A stretch of DNA of 64,000 nt, taken from NCBI GenBank assembly GCA_964019415.1, contig OZ025880.1:2107313-2171312 (forward strand), in the 5' to 3' direction. The stretch's first letter is position 1; every line of letters starts with the position of its first letter. The translations under genes and the position numbers were made by a program. Positions 16,393-30,025 of this stretch are shown here, one piece after another. The notes under the pieces are model-generated. The model saw nothing but the letters and a program-made list of their open reading frames with translations. It ran no database searches and was not told the DNA's origin. Source of the DNA: Ianthella basta (taxonomy: Eukaryota > Porifera > Demospongiae > Verongiida > Ianthellidae).

Positions 16393-17200
16393 ATGAAGTT
16401 CACTGGGGCACCAGATGCCCGATGTTTGCAAGGGATGCCATATTCTCCAGTGAAGTTCACTGGGGCACCAGATGCCCGATGTTTGCAGGGGATGCCATAT
16501 TCCCCAGTGAAGTTCACTGGGGCACCAGATGCCCTATGTTTGCAGGGGATGCCACATTCCTTGATAAAGTTCACTGGGGCACCAGATGCCATATGTTTGC
16601 AGTGGATGCTGTATTCCCTGGTGAAGTTCATTGGGGCACCAGATGCCCGATGTTTGCAGGGGATGCCGTATTCCCGGGTGAAGTTCACTGGGGCACCAGA
16701 TGCCCTATGTTTGCAGGGGATGCCGTATTCCCCGGTGAAGTTCATTGGGGCACTAGATGCCCTATGTTTGCAGGGGATGCCGCATTCCCAGGTGAAGTTC
16801 ATTGGGGCACCAGATGCCCGATGTTTGCAGGGGATGCCGTATTCCCCGGTGAAGTTCACTGAGGCACCAGATGCCCAATGTTTGCAGGGGATGCCGTATT
16901 CCCCGGTGAAGTTCACTGGGGGGCACCAGATGCCAATGTTTGCAGGGGATGCCCTATTCCTTGATGAAGTTCACTGGGGCACTAGATGCCCTATGTTTGC
17001 AGGGGATGCCATATTCCTCGGTGAAGTTCACTGGGGCACCAGATGCCCAATGTTTGCAGGGGATGCCATATTCCTCGGTGAAGTTCACTGGGGCACCAGA
17101 TGCCCAATGTTTGCAGGGGATGCCGTATTCCCTGGTGAAGCTCACTGGGGCACCAGATGCCTGATGTCTGCAGGGGATGCCGTATTCCTATATGCTGATG
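16393..17200. repeat. 57-bp minisatellite, about 14 units
   Basis: The unit starts GAAGTTCACTGGGGCACCAG and recurs every 57 bp (16395, 16452, 16509 and on), with a few percent divergence and one indel near 16920. Since 57 is a multiple of three, the array is open for up to 273 codons on plus and 175 on minus in several frames at once (repeats such as KFTGAPDARCLQGMPYSPV). No flanking exon signals or consistent frame preference suggest coding, so I call it a satellite. Confidence 0.93.
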
Positions 17201-18162
17201 CTAAAGAGGTCTAGCTTGATAGACAAACTTAATTGTGTACACCTTCATGTCCTTTGCCAGTCCACCTATAATATTGTACATGCTGAATGCAGCACATCAT
17301 ATACTATTAAATTAACACTTGTTGGTATAAAATCTTCTATCTTAATGTATTAATGCACTACAGCGAAGCTAGCCAAACAGCGGTGGCAAAGAACAATAAA
17401 GACTGTGTTAGGGCTTCTTTGGACGTATTGAAGATGACAGAGCACCCAAGACAACCTGGAGTACACCTAAGAGAAAAGCAGCACAGGCTGTTCGTACCCC
17501 ATTTGTTTTTTATAATTAGAATCAGTAAAAGGGATTTATGAATGGCCAGCATAAAAAACATAGAAACAAGCAACAGTAACTCAATACCATGATGAACCAT
17601 ATTTCCATGAAGTTTGCTCTGCATTCATAATTTCCTTGTAGCTACATGGGATATACACTAGTTAGTTTAGATAAAATAGCTGCATGCATGGCTATGTAGC
17701 TAAGTCAATTGGTTTATACAATTTCATGAGTTTACATAATTATTATGATAATTACTAAATGCCATTGTACATGCATGCAAACATAATTGTTTTATGATAA
17801 TGATGATGAAGGTGGTGATGATGATGTTGATATTAGTTTGGACTGCAGCATGCATGCATGGGCCTTACTGCAGAGGGACAAAATTATTACGGAAACACAT
17901 ATAGATCTAGAAGTAAGTTACTTGCAGAAAATATTGGACTGGGATTTGAGTACGTATACAATTAACAAGTGACAATCTAGTCTGGCTGCTAGCTTTGAAT
18001 TCTCATTACTGTGCCAGGCAAGAGAAGTTTGCAGGGTCTATCTAGCAACTTGTCAATTCATACCTCGGCTTGATCAAATTGATTGCCAATTGGATCACAA
18101 CACCAATAATCTTGTTCTACATGCAGCCTGCCCACACAGATCAAGTCCATCCTCAATTTAGC
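17201..18162. other. Intergenic, nothing firm
   Basis: A 62-codon plus frame (17353-17541) and a GATGATG-rich frame (17787-17972) have no recognisable family. The string TAGTCTGGCTGCTAGC at about 17979-17995 resembles the ends of short inverted-repeat elements seen elsewhere in the window. Confidence 0.4.
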
Positions 18163-18276
18163 TCATGCATGGAGCTTGTTCAGCTTCTCAGCTGAGCACT
18201 TAATTATGTCATCGTCGGCTCTCTCTTTGTTGGGTAGCTGGGAGCTGTTGAGGCCAGTCACAGGTAGTGAAATCTC
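18163..18276 (-). CDS. Possible terminal exon of an unidentified minus-strand gene
   Basis: Reading minus, an acceptor (CTGTAG) precedes 37 codons and a TGA. The peptide begins EISLPVTGLNSSQLPNKERA and ends KCSAEKLNKLHA, with the composition of a real soluble C-terminus. It sits upstream of SOAT copy 1 in the opposite direction, so a shared two-way promoter near 18.5-18.6 kb is possible. I could not find the upstream exon or a family. Evidence is composition plus one splice signal only. Confidence 0.25.
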   Translation of the reverse strand, partial: EISLPVTGLNSSQLPNKERADDDIIKCSAEKLNKLHA

Positions 18277-18600
18277 CTACAGGATGTGGATTTGACACTA
18301 TCCAACCAAATCTGCAATTGGAAGAACCTTGCTTTTGAATCATAGTGTAATGGTACAAGAGAATATATAGGTAGCTGCTGGTCAGCTCAGTTGCCGTGGT
18401 GACCGTGCAATATAGCTATGTAATAAACGTGAGCGGATGTCGTCATACTACAAGTATGCGTCGATCGCAAATTTCAATTGAATTCATCTCACACGCATCT
18501 TTTACGTTGGGTTCCGGCCTGGTTGCATGATTATATCCTCCTTGCAATCAGTCCCATTCCAAATCGCTACCTGCTTGCGCCACGATTGTCTTCACAGCGC

Positions 18601-18645
18601 TAGCGCGCCGGAAGTCGTATAATAGCGCGCCGGAAGTCGTATAAT
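18601..18645. promoter_or_regulatory. Duplicated CCGGAAGT (ETS-type) promoter box
   Basis: Two back-to-back copies of TAGCGCGCCGGAAGTCGTAT lie about 170-210 bp before the proposed SOAT copy 1 start codon. CCGGAAGT is the core of the ETS/GABP element common in animal TATA-less promoters. A TTTCCGG core also lies just upstream of the starts of copies 2 and 3. Confidence 0.5.
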
Positions 18646-18809
18646 GCAGACATAGGCCTACTACGGTAGCGCCCTGCCCTTCTCAAAAACGCTCTCAGGG
18701 CGCTTGCAAAGCGAACCACAAGCGAGGACGCATTTGAGGCTGTGTGCTCGTGCGCTTGGGGGGGGTGTGCGTGAGAGAGTGGTTCCTACGAAAACATTGC
18801 TACAGCAGA

Positions 18810-21184
18810 ATGCTGCAAAGGAAGCGCCTAAACCATGTGGTGAGTTTGGCGGGGCCGCTTGCTGGAGATGCATAGCGTTAGGACGACTTCTTCGTGGTAG
18901 CCTAGAGAAGGGGCGATTTGCGTCTAACCGTGCTTCATGATCTTCCTGTATATCTCCCATGCTCCTTAACGTTTTGCTGCTGATTGTTCTCCTCCGTATG
19001 CCGGTCTTTGTCATCAGCCGGATGGCCCTGCACAGAACTCGAAATTAGAAAGTCAAACATCAACATCTGAAGACGATGAGACCGATTTAAACAAGATCAA
19101 GAAGTAAGTGTTGTGTCCACATCCCAGCATGGTTACACACAGAGAGAAACATGCAGACTCTCTCTCTCTCTCACACGCACACACACACACACGCACGCAC
19201 GCACACACACAAGACCATTCACTTCTAGTTTTTGCTTTGTCTAATATCCTTAACTGTCGAATTATGTCTCTGTAAGAAGTGGCTTCTCCATTATGACGTG
19301 TTTGTGAATGCTCTAATGTCTTTGTAGGATTAGAAAGCTGTACCGATACTTCCAACCCCAGGAATCCTTAGTGACGTGAGTCTGGAAGCCATGTTGATGT
19401 GTGTATGTCCACTTGTTGTGTGTGTGTGAATGTGTATTTACATATGCACCAAGGTCAAGGGAACCGCTCCAGTCACTCTGGCCACGGCCAGACAAAGGTT
19501 TTTGGGAAAGAGGCTTTTTTACTATTTGAAACGTCATTTCTGCCTTATTGCAATTGCTGAACATTTCTTTTGTTAGTGCAGTGAAACGTGTTTAAGTCAG
19601 CCACTTGTGGGGCCAGTTGACCTTTATAGCAAGGTGTCTGCATTACAGAAGTAGATGTTTTAGTGCCATTCAAGGCCAGACAGAGGTTGTCTGTCTTATA
19701 GAGGTGACCTCCTTACTCAGGTTTCACTGTAGCACAAATCAAGTGAATTACTGATGTTTCTTCACTTCATTGGTTTCCCGTCTCAATACCATTCTGAGTG
19801 AGTAAACACTTTAACCTTTTCTGAGGTGGCCATTTAATGATATAAGTTGTCATCATGCGATTCCCTAGTATTTCAAATGGTCTGAGAAGACAAGACAACC
19901 ATCCCCCAGCCGTGTGTGTAAAGGCACATACCTGTACACATAGATACACTTTCACATACAATGAATATACAGTATGCTCTAGACTATACTTTGGAGCATG
20001 TGTTAATACAGAGGGTATACACCACACAGTGATGTCTCCCAGTCGATTGGCATTTCCATGTCCTGTTGTTGCCTGGGTGTATTGACCATCCCACCAGTGT
20101 AAAGCAGGAATGCATTGTTCGGAAGTGTTAATTTAATATGTAATCCTTAGAGTGATGTCACTATTCAGTGTGTGTGTTCTTGACTCAACTCTAGTTCTTC
20201 ATTCGAGCTATTGTAAAATTGCTTTGAGTGTGTTACAGTCGGGGCCTGTCGGGCCACTTCTAATGTTGTGTGTATGGTATACTACAGTGTGGTGTACTTC
20301 TGGTGTTGTATTGAAATGGTAGATGTAACTTTGATGTTTCTTCACCAGAGAGTTTGTACCTCAGATCGTGTGGTCATGTCATGGTCAATGTCTCAAGCTG
20401 TACCTCCACTGCTGGAACACTGTGTGTATACATACATATGTAAATGTATTGTGCATTAATGGGCAGAGTGCAGTATAAATAGGTTATCAGTAAACTCACA
20501 TATGTAGCTAGATAGCAGTGGTTTAGCTATGCAAAGCTAGTGCATCAGTAATGGTTATACTGTTGTACACAGTGGAGGATTAGGTGAAACCTGTCTTTGA
20601 GGTGTCACTGTGTGTATATCATTGTGAATGGTGAGTGGCAGCTTTATGGTGGGAGTAAGACTTGGTTGCTAGACTACAGTCCAATCACACGAGGGTAACT
20701 TGTTTGTGAATTCTACCACTAAACAGTCGTTTCACTGCTTCTAGTTCAGATTTCCATTTTTAACACTCTGCAGTTGGTCAAGTGAATTGAATGAATGACT
20801 CACGCATGCTGTCAGTGTACATAGAGATTGAAGTCATGCTAATAGATGAAGACCACTGTACCATTCGTGGTGACTACGAACCATGAAACTACTGCAACAT
20901 TGTATACGGTTCATGTGGTGTTGTTTCTACAATTGTGCCTCATATGCACAACATTCCCCCTCGTAGTTTTGTCTACATACAACACATTACTGATGTTCTA
21001 GTAATGTGTCGTGTTTCTGTATTGTTTGTTTGTTTATTGTGCTGTAGGACTCTCCGGCACAACAACAAGCACTTTGAGACCCTCATCAACTCTGGTGCTC
21101 ACTTTATGATGACCATGTGCATCTATGACATCATCGCAAACTCACTGGAAAAGGGACGGTGAGTAGACTAGCTCTGTGACAAGT

Positions 21185-21223
<39 letters not shown>

Positions 21224-24200
21224 GCAAAGCAAAGCAAAGCAAAGCAAAGCAACTCCATAAAGACACACGCGTGCATGTAAATGCATACACAAGTACATAT
21301 ACACACATGCAAACACTGTCCACTATGCACACAGACCTGTGTATGCACTGTATACCAGCACACATGCACACTGACATGTACGTATGCACACACTCATACA
21401 ATACACACACACAGCCCAAGGCATGTGCTCTATGTGTATACACCACACAGGCTCGTATACATCTGTATTTACAGTTAGCATGAGATATACGCATTTTACT
21501 TGTTGCTAGTGCTACATACGTATTTCCCTTCTCATTCCCTCTCTAGTGTGTATTTCGACATCGACGCCTACTTTTCTGTGTTTGGGCCTTTCATCAATTA
21601 TTTCACGGCAATTTCCATATGGTCCCTGCTAATGGGAGGTGTCCTTGCGGTGTACTTCATGTTCTTGGTGAGTTGGGTGTGCAGGGTATGTTGCATGGCA
21701 GTATACTTGAGTGGTGGTACGTTTGTATGCACACTCTTGTATGTACCTTATCCAGTCAATGCTGTGTATTTGTCTGCTATGCCATTGTATGTAAGTGCAG
21801 TGAGGTGTGTGCGTGTGTATGTGCATGTGTGTTCAGATGTGTGTATGTGCATGTGTGTTCAGATGTGTTTGTGTGCAATGTCATACATGCGTAGAACACT
21901 CCCCTCCCTCCAATAGGCATGGAAATCACTGCGCCCATCCACCAAGTCTCTGACTCTCGTAGACGTCCTCTTTGCTGCCATGTACATTGCTTACAACGTC
22001 ACTGCCCATGCTGCTCTGATTGGCTACATCATCCACAGCGACCTTGCCCCAGCCCCGTCACTATTCCTCTCAGTCGAACAAGTGAGTGCGACACCCAGCC
22101 CCACCTCTTGTCTTACTGGGAATGCCCTAAGCTGTAATGGCCACCACGCAGATCTGTCATACATACACTGCAACTTATGATAGTGTGTCTCAGTTGTAGA
22201 TACGTATGTATGTACATATGTATGCTATGAGCCATTCATTGACTGATTGTACTCTCACAATTACAAGTATTGTATTATGTACAGTAGGTTGGGACCTTTC
22301 TTAGAGATTACCTGTCTACGTACTATACACGTATGTAAGCATTGCATCGTTAGTTTTATTGCTTCTATTTTCAGTACTTTTGGTGACTGAGTACTCTCTT
22401 CCAGACCCTTTGTAAGCAGGCCACCTGCAAATTAAGACCACTTGGAACACTCCAGTGGAGCTCTCAATCTTACATGTGACTGTAACTTCTTCCCCTCTCC
22501 TTCCTGCACACAGACACGGCTAACAATGAAGACATACTCTTTTCTTCGGGAGAACATCTACAAGGTGGTGTGGCCGTGGAAGGAGAATGACAAGACTGGC
22601 CCCGCTGTGTGGTACACAGGACAGATGAAGCCTCAAGTGGGCAGTTTGAAACAGTACCTGTACTTTATCTTTGCCCCTACACTGCTCTACAGAGATGAGT
22701 ACCCGAAGTAAGCACTTTAGAGCTGTATGAAAAGTCTGTTCAGTTCTGTATACATAGTTCAGTGAATGTATTACACACTTCATGTCACACACTTTAGTAC
22801 ATTGGCTGGTAATGGGGACGTGAAACTACTGGCAAGTGGCTGCTGTCTCTGGTTCAGAATACATATTTAAATGCACCACTTCAGCATGCTTCCAGTTTGG
22901 ATGTATATATTGTATGTACATGTACTTATATTGCTTAAATTCAACAAGGTGAGTATCTCTATAAGTTATTGCTGACTAAAGAATATATAGTACTTCTTCT
23001 TATTGTCAGCCTTTGCTCCAGTTACCAAACTGGAGGTGGCTGGGACACTTTATGCTGTAGGAGCACATGGAACCTGTTAGGGCAACCTGTTCTGTATGCA
23101 CCATTTACCAAATGATGACCTCATACTTCAAAGGCACCGCTGATGCAGTAGCAGAATACTGCAGTGCAGTAAATTGTGCGAAAACCACTAACACCTTTTA
23201 GCGCCCCTTAACACCTATATTGTGGTCAACCAACACCTCCATAAAGTAAACAAAGAGCAGAAAGGTCACGAGAATCAATTTATCCATGAAGTTTCATGTA
23301 CCAACTTCTGGAGAAGTGGGTAGCTCATGAAAGAGGAGCGCGCGCACCATGTACACGCTTTCCTCAAGGATGCATTTACTCCTGGGAAATGAGTCGACAC
23401 GCAATCGGTGCCAATACATCGCATCCATTGCTCACCGCTTTGCTTCTGTTGTGGGCTGAGCCAAGCTTTCCGAGCATGTGCAATCCAGCTGAGCCAAAGC
23501 AAAGCGTCAAAGCCTTCGTAACATCTTCGTGTATTTGTGCGTCACTCATTTCGTTGGGTACTGCGGCCACAGATCTGCGCGCGCACTGAATGTTCCTGGT
23601 CTGAGAGTGCGCAGGAACAGAAGTCGGCGACACCATTGCACAGCACTCGAAAGTACTACTGGGGCGGCGTGGAGAGAATACGAAGCAACTTCAGCCTTGT
23701 CCTACGGCGAGATTACCACCAGTTCCAACGTAGCTCCCCAGCAAGACGCACTAAAATTCAAATTGCGGGCGCTTATTTTTGGTAAATCACTTACTACACG
23801 CCTTCGATGGCGTACGGCATATTTACTGCACTCGCCCTCGGGTCTCGTGCAGTAAATGCCGTACGCCATCGAAGGCGTGTAGTAACTACTACATACTTAT
23901 GCAGTATTCTGATGCCAGCACTGAACATGTATGATCTGACAGTTGTTGGGATGGCTGGTGGTGGAGCTTGCTTCATGTCCAAGCTGTATGTTGTCGTGTG
24001 AGATGTGCATGACAGGGTCCTTGAAGCATACATGGAGCTGCTGCTTTCAGTCGTCTAGCTCTCAAGCCCTGTACAGCTACTGTGCGTATGTCACAGGTCA
24101 GCACCGACTAGTCTCGCTTCCAGCCCTAGTGTGGCCACCAATTCCTCAGAAATGGAAGAGTAGTTGGGTTTGTCAGCTATTGTCAATTTCACACCATTTC

Positions 24201-27200
24201 TTGACCAATGAAAGCATTAGTGACTGAAATCCTGCTGCCAATTCTCTCGGCATGCCACTCTGGTGGCATTTTTTGCTTGGGGTTCTCATCCATGGAGCTA
24301 CCAATCCCCTGGTTGAATACTTCAGCACAGTGGTGAGATTGCTATGCTGTACCTTAAAGTCAGTTTGAGAACTATGTCTCACAGCTTTTTTCCTGACAAG
24401 TTTAGGGATTTCAGGACTGGCTATAGCTACATAATTATTGTTCAGTTGCATGTATTGCAAGATTGACCTTTAATGTACGTATTCTTATGACATTTTAGGC
24501 TGCAGCTACTACGTATATATTATCAATGCAAGTTGTAATTATTATTAATTTTGAAATCTAGTTGCTAGGAAGTGCACACATGCTTAGGTTCGCTCACACC
24601 AGCTGGGGTCCACAAACCATTTCAGATGTTTCAGTAGCTTTCAGCTACTTTCATCAGTACAAAGTATTGTCAAAAATTTACTGATGAAGGTAGCTGAAAG
24701 TTGCCAAAACGCCTAAAATTGTTGTGATCCCTGGCTATTGTGAACAAATCAAAGCACTTCTTATTAATGTCATTATACTGGAGCAATATTATATTGACAA
24801 TGCATGGTTGTACTTCTGTCATAGGCTGGGCATGCTCCTCAATGTCCACTCTGTTGAAGCAACAGCCAATGCCACGCTATGAATGGTAAATGGCAACTAC
24901 AGAGCTCACTGTTACAGAGAGTACAACTGACCAGTGCAGCTGGTCTTAAAGCAAAAAGTGCTGAATCTACTTGACAGTGACAATCACTGAAGTATTATTA
25001 CGTATACATCTACAAAAATACCTAGAGAAGTCACTACATCACCGAACATCATCGTTTCTTCATTGCTTTTTTGAATCCATCTGTCAGTTTAGTTTCCCAG
25101 TCAGCTTCATCAGGTGGTCCAACTGTTATGACATGGAATCCCTCTTTCTTGGCTGGTCCCCCTTTACCCTCTGTTGTAACAAAGATTTTTCTGACATCAT
25201 CTTTTCCCCAGCGCAATTCCCGCTGTAACACTTTGACGTATGTGTTCAGGCTCTTTCTGTCAGTTGGGTCTATGTACTTTTCTGGCCCATAGCGTTTACA
25301 GTCAATTACAAACCTTTTGCTGTAGTAGCTCCCAACAATATCTGGGCACCTTCTCTTCCCTTCCTTGTACTTGTAGCAGATTCCCTGCTCCTCAAGTCTG
25401 ACTCCTCTCATACCCGCTAAAACCTCATAGCAATTTTGTTCAAACTGCTTTGGGGTAATTGCCATTATCAGGGAATCTTCCTACATGCGTGACAAAATGA
25501 AATCACACCATCACAGTGAAGCATCCAGCACCCAGACACACTATCATCTCAAAAATGATGGCACTGGTGTGTCCGCTAGCTGACCTTCATTCATTTGCTT
25601 ACCTGTCCACGTGGTGTCTTCAATGACCAGCCATTTAAGGTACAGGTGTATGAGGTCTTGTGATGTCTCAATGAATCTCATTTTGGTATATGAATGTCAT
25701 TTTGGTATAATGAATCTTGTTATATTGCAGAATTTATGCTCTCATTTTACTGGGACCTTGGATCAATGGCTGCAACATGAAAATGAACTAAAAACACCCT
25801 TTCACATTATTCCAATTTTAAGTTGGGTTGAAACCAGATTGGATTTGGACTAGACACATTTACTCAAGCGATCTAACCCAGATTAAGTTGTGGTTTGAAA
25901 CCACTTTTGGAGGTGGTTTGACCCCACATTTGAATCTGGATTAAAGATGGCGGCGCATAGCAAGACCTGGCACGACAGTTAAGTGCACACTTTAGTTGAC
26001 ATTTGGTCAAACACAAGGATGATGATGATGAGTATGGATTTGATCCAATTGACACTCCGTGTGAAAGAGGATTAAGAGTAATATATCATCACAGGAGGGT
26101 GAGGACCATTTGACTCTAATTTAGTTAGAGGCCTTGACAACTGTACTGCAGTAGGGCATATTCATAATTCCCAACGGAACCCAACTGAGACTGTTATGCA
26201 ATGTAAGCATGCTGGTGTTTCATTTATTGCAGCACTTGTAAACTTTGGGTAATCTCACATGTCGGATTTTCCTGTGGTTTAGCGCAAAATCGCAGGAATG
26301 TCTACTGCAATAGACTGGCCTTAGGGTAGTAATAAATCTCGAAGTTTAAAGCCAAAATGTTTAAACAGAAAGAACCCGAGATGGCACTTTTCCCTTACAT
26401 TACTTGTGTATGTAAGAGTGCCCCTTTGCCTATATAATGTAGGAGGAAATCACAAGTTTGGATGCTTCTGTTGCTAAGCAAACCATGTTTCAGTCTTCAA
26501 ACTGCAACATTTCACCCATGTCAGCTTCATCAAGCAAATAGAATGTACAACGACTGTCTGATTCAGTTATGTAGTACATTTGCCTGGTGAAGCCCGAGAT
26601 GGGTGAAGCATTGCAGTAATCATCATGTCTTGTAAGATGTGGACATACATACAGTATGTCAGACCTCTTGTGATGGAGCAAGTTCTCATTGCATACAATG
26701 GTTGTGTAAATGGATTTAGATCCCATTGCCATGGTAATGGACACCTAAACAATGATTCTAAATCTCTGCGGAGCATTCCAATTGCTTCGCACGTGATTCT
26801 AAATCCCGTAGACGTATGTGGCGGGCAGAGCGTGTGTGATGATAAATCTCATACACGTCTCCAGCCAGCCTCAGCAGCCTCCTAATAGTGACTGTGGCAG
26901 AAGGTCCCATCCTTCCACTGGTGGACATCACGAATGGAGTGAACGTCCCATGCTCCACCTCAATCACCCTTCTCTTGTACTTCCTTCTCTTGTCAAGTTC
27001 ATGTCTTTGATAACATGGGGCTGCCAAGGAAGTGCGTTAGATGGGGTGTGGGCATTAAAACACCTTGACATCAAAAAGCCATTGTTCTCTTGTCCCAGAA
27101 CTCTCGTGCAGAAACATCAGTAGCCTTGCATTGACCTCAATGTTGATTGAACAGAGTTGAAATTGTTCACCACTGAGGGGAGGGGCTGTAGTGCAGGCTC

Positions 27201-28937
27201 AACTGCAGCACATGGACACACTTCAGTGAGGAGGTCTGCCAATACGTCTCTGATCTTGTTGTGCCTGATTGTGGGGAAAGCACCCTTTGGACATGTAAAT
27301 GCTGAAGGGTACGCCACAGGCACAGTGAGAGGGAAGGCGGCTGAGGGCCAACCATAACGCAGACACAAAGCATCCCGGAATGCCTGTTTGTGGAGATTGA
27401 ATGCAAAGTCTGTGATTGGGATGGCCGTGAGCCATGATGATGCATCGTCCTCGCAGCTCTGTTCAATAGCAGCACGCCGACTCTGGGGGAAGCCAGCTTT
27501 GATCTCATTGGCAAGACTGGTGAACTTTTGGCAGTTGGTCTGGTGTACTTCCGCTTTCAGCTGCTTCTGAGAAACATGTACCTGCTCTGCATCTTCATCA
27601 GTAGGACTCTGGATGCTGCTTCTCAATGAGGCGAACACCTTTCTGGATGCTCTGCGCTGGGAGCTACACATTTTAGAGGGATCTGTAAATCCAATTCTAC
27701 CTAGCCTTGCTAGTAACGACAACTTCTCTATCTATTATCGCTGAACGCATGTCTGCCAGTTAGTGCGGGTAGGAACTTATGTCGTAACACTGTTTCCAGA
27801 TGCTTCCAGGATTTGTCGTCATCACTTGTGACTCGCATGAGGTACGTCCACTTGCCCGCTGAACCTCGCATCAGAACGGCAAGAGAGCACCCTGAGGATG
27901 ACTTTGTGCATTTTCAGAGAGAGCTTCGATACTTGTGATCCATTCCTGCACACGACTGGCTATGAACACCCCTGAAAACTGTTTGCTTCCTACAGGTCCA
28001 CACAGGTACTCCTCTCCATTGGTGATGATTTGGATGTTAGTGCCTTCAAAAGTACCGCGGGCCGCACATAAGAGGTGTTCCTTCACCAGGATGTGAGACT
28101 TGGTTGCATTTGGAAAATATCCAAATTCTGGACCCAAGTCCGTGATCTTATCCCACCATGCATGCAGAGTGGATAGCTTGCCTGTGCCTGAGAGTTCTTC
28201 TATTGGGCACCTGCATCGTCGTTGGTTGCCAGTGATGCGGACATCGTCAAGAGAAGATAGGGGAGATGATTTTGATTGGATTAAAGAACAGTTTGGATCT
28301 ATATTACTTAACTGCCCAATTGATGTCTGCAAAGATTTAGACTACTCAGCACTTGGGCACTTTGCGCTCTCAAGCTGTGTGCTCTAAATCCCGCTGACAT
28401 CTCTTGGGAGGCATTAAACTATTACGTACTGTAGTCCTTAGCCCTAACTGCCCAAATCTTGAAATCAGAAATCAGAAATCAGAAAAAGTAAATCAGAAAA
28501 TTAATGGTGCAATCTTCTCCTGTCTTCTTTTGTGTTTGCATGTTGGTGTTTTATGAGAGTCAGTGTGCCATGATTCTTCCTTCCTTGTTACAGAACTGAG
28601 AGGATAAGGTGGAATTATGCTCTGCAGTACTTTCTCGAGTTTGTCTTCACCATTGTGGTTCTTGTCATGTGCCTGAAGAACTTCATCCGTCCTTCTTTAG
28701 AGATGATCCCGAGCAACCCAGCAAAGTATGCCCCTCCACATACATACATGCACCCTTGCTGCATGGGGTACTTACTTACATTATACAGATCTAGTCATTT
28801 CTTAGGTGTGCTGTGCTTGAATGTGTGTGAAGTGTATGTACTGTATGCATGCATGTATGTATGTACGTATGTATGTTCGTATGTACATATGTTTGTTTGT
28901 ATGTATGTATGTATGTATATGTACGTATGTACATACG

Positions 28938-28968
<31 letters not shown>

Positions 28969-30025
28969 GTATGTATGTATGTATGTATGTACGTAAACTG
29001 CATATGTATGTACGTATGTAGCATTATGCTTATTCACTCATATTGTTATGGACACTTTCTTTGGTGTGTTGTGTTAGAATGGGTGTGAACTAGGTATGAG
29101 TAGAAATAATTTGTTTGTTTTTGTGCATATTGCTTTATTGCATGTCCAGCTCTACTCCTCCCTCTGCCACTTCCCTCCAATCTCTTTCAGGTACATCACA
29201 ATCTCCTGTCTGACAAATATGGTATTTGGGACCTTCACCTTGTTCATGGCCAACTCCTGTATCCTTCACCAATATATGAACTTCATGGCAGAGCTGACCT
29301 GCTTCGCAGACAGGCACTTTTATGATGTGAGACCAGTACACACACAGTGTGCTGCAGGAGCAATACACACACAATACCAGCGATCTGCATCTGTACATGT
29401 GTGTATGCACTCTTCAATGTGTTTACAGTAGTTAATACACCCCCAGGAGGGATGTATCTGATTTAGTAGCATGAGGCACAGGGGCACACCACACACTGCT
29501 GGGATGTGTATGTCCATGCATATACGTACACAAGTAAGATTACTGTATGCTACTGTGATTTGGGTGTTTGTTGAATTCTTGCCTGCCTTTCTCTGCATCT
29601 GACAATACTGCAGGACTGGTGGACATGTGTGGACTTCAAGACCTTCTACCGAAAGTGGAACCACATAGTTTATGACTGGATCCATGCCTACATCTACAGA
29701 GACTTACGATCAGTGAGTGTGATATCAGTAGAACACACTACATAAATTATGCATACGGCAGGTATGAGGGCTTAAGAGGAGAGACGTCCCAATTCAGTGT
29801 GAACACCTGTCACCCATGTGGTAACTTGCTCACAAGTTACAGATCATGTGGCCTTTTGTTCACTTTGCTCTTCTTCCTCTTTGTGCAGGCCTTCAATAAC
29901 TCTGTGTACCAGAAAATTGCTGCTCTCCCTCCCATCCTCATATCCTCTGTATTTCATGAATACATCATTGCTGTAGGAGTGAAGTTCTTCTGGCCTGTGC
30001 TGACGTTCCAGTTCTTTTGTCTAGG

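Noticed and set aside
23275-23855. Overlapping frames of 75-108 codons shared by three places
   Set aside because: They lie in the 685-bp inverted-repeat element and recur only because the element does.
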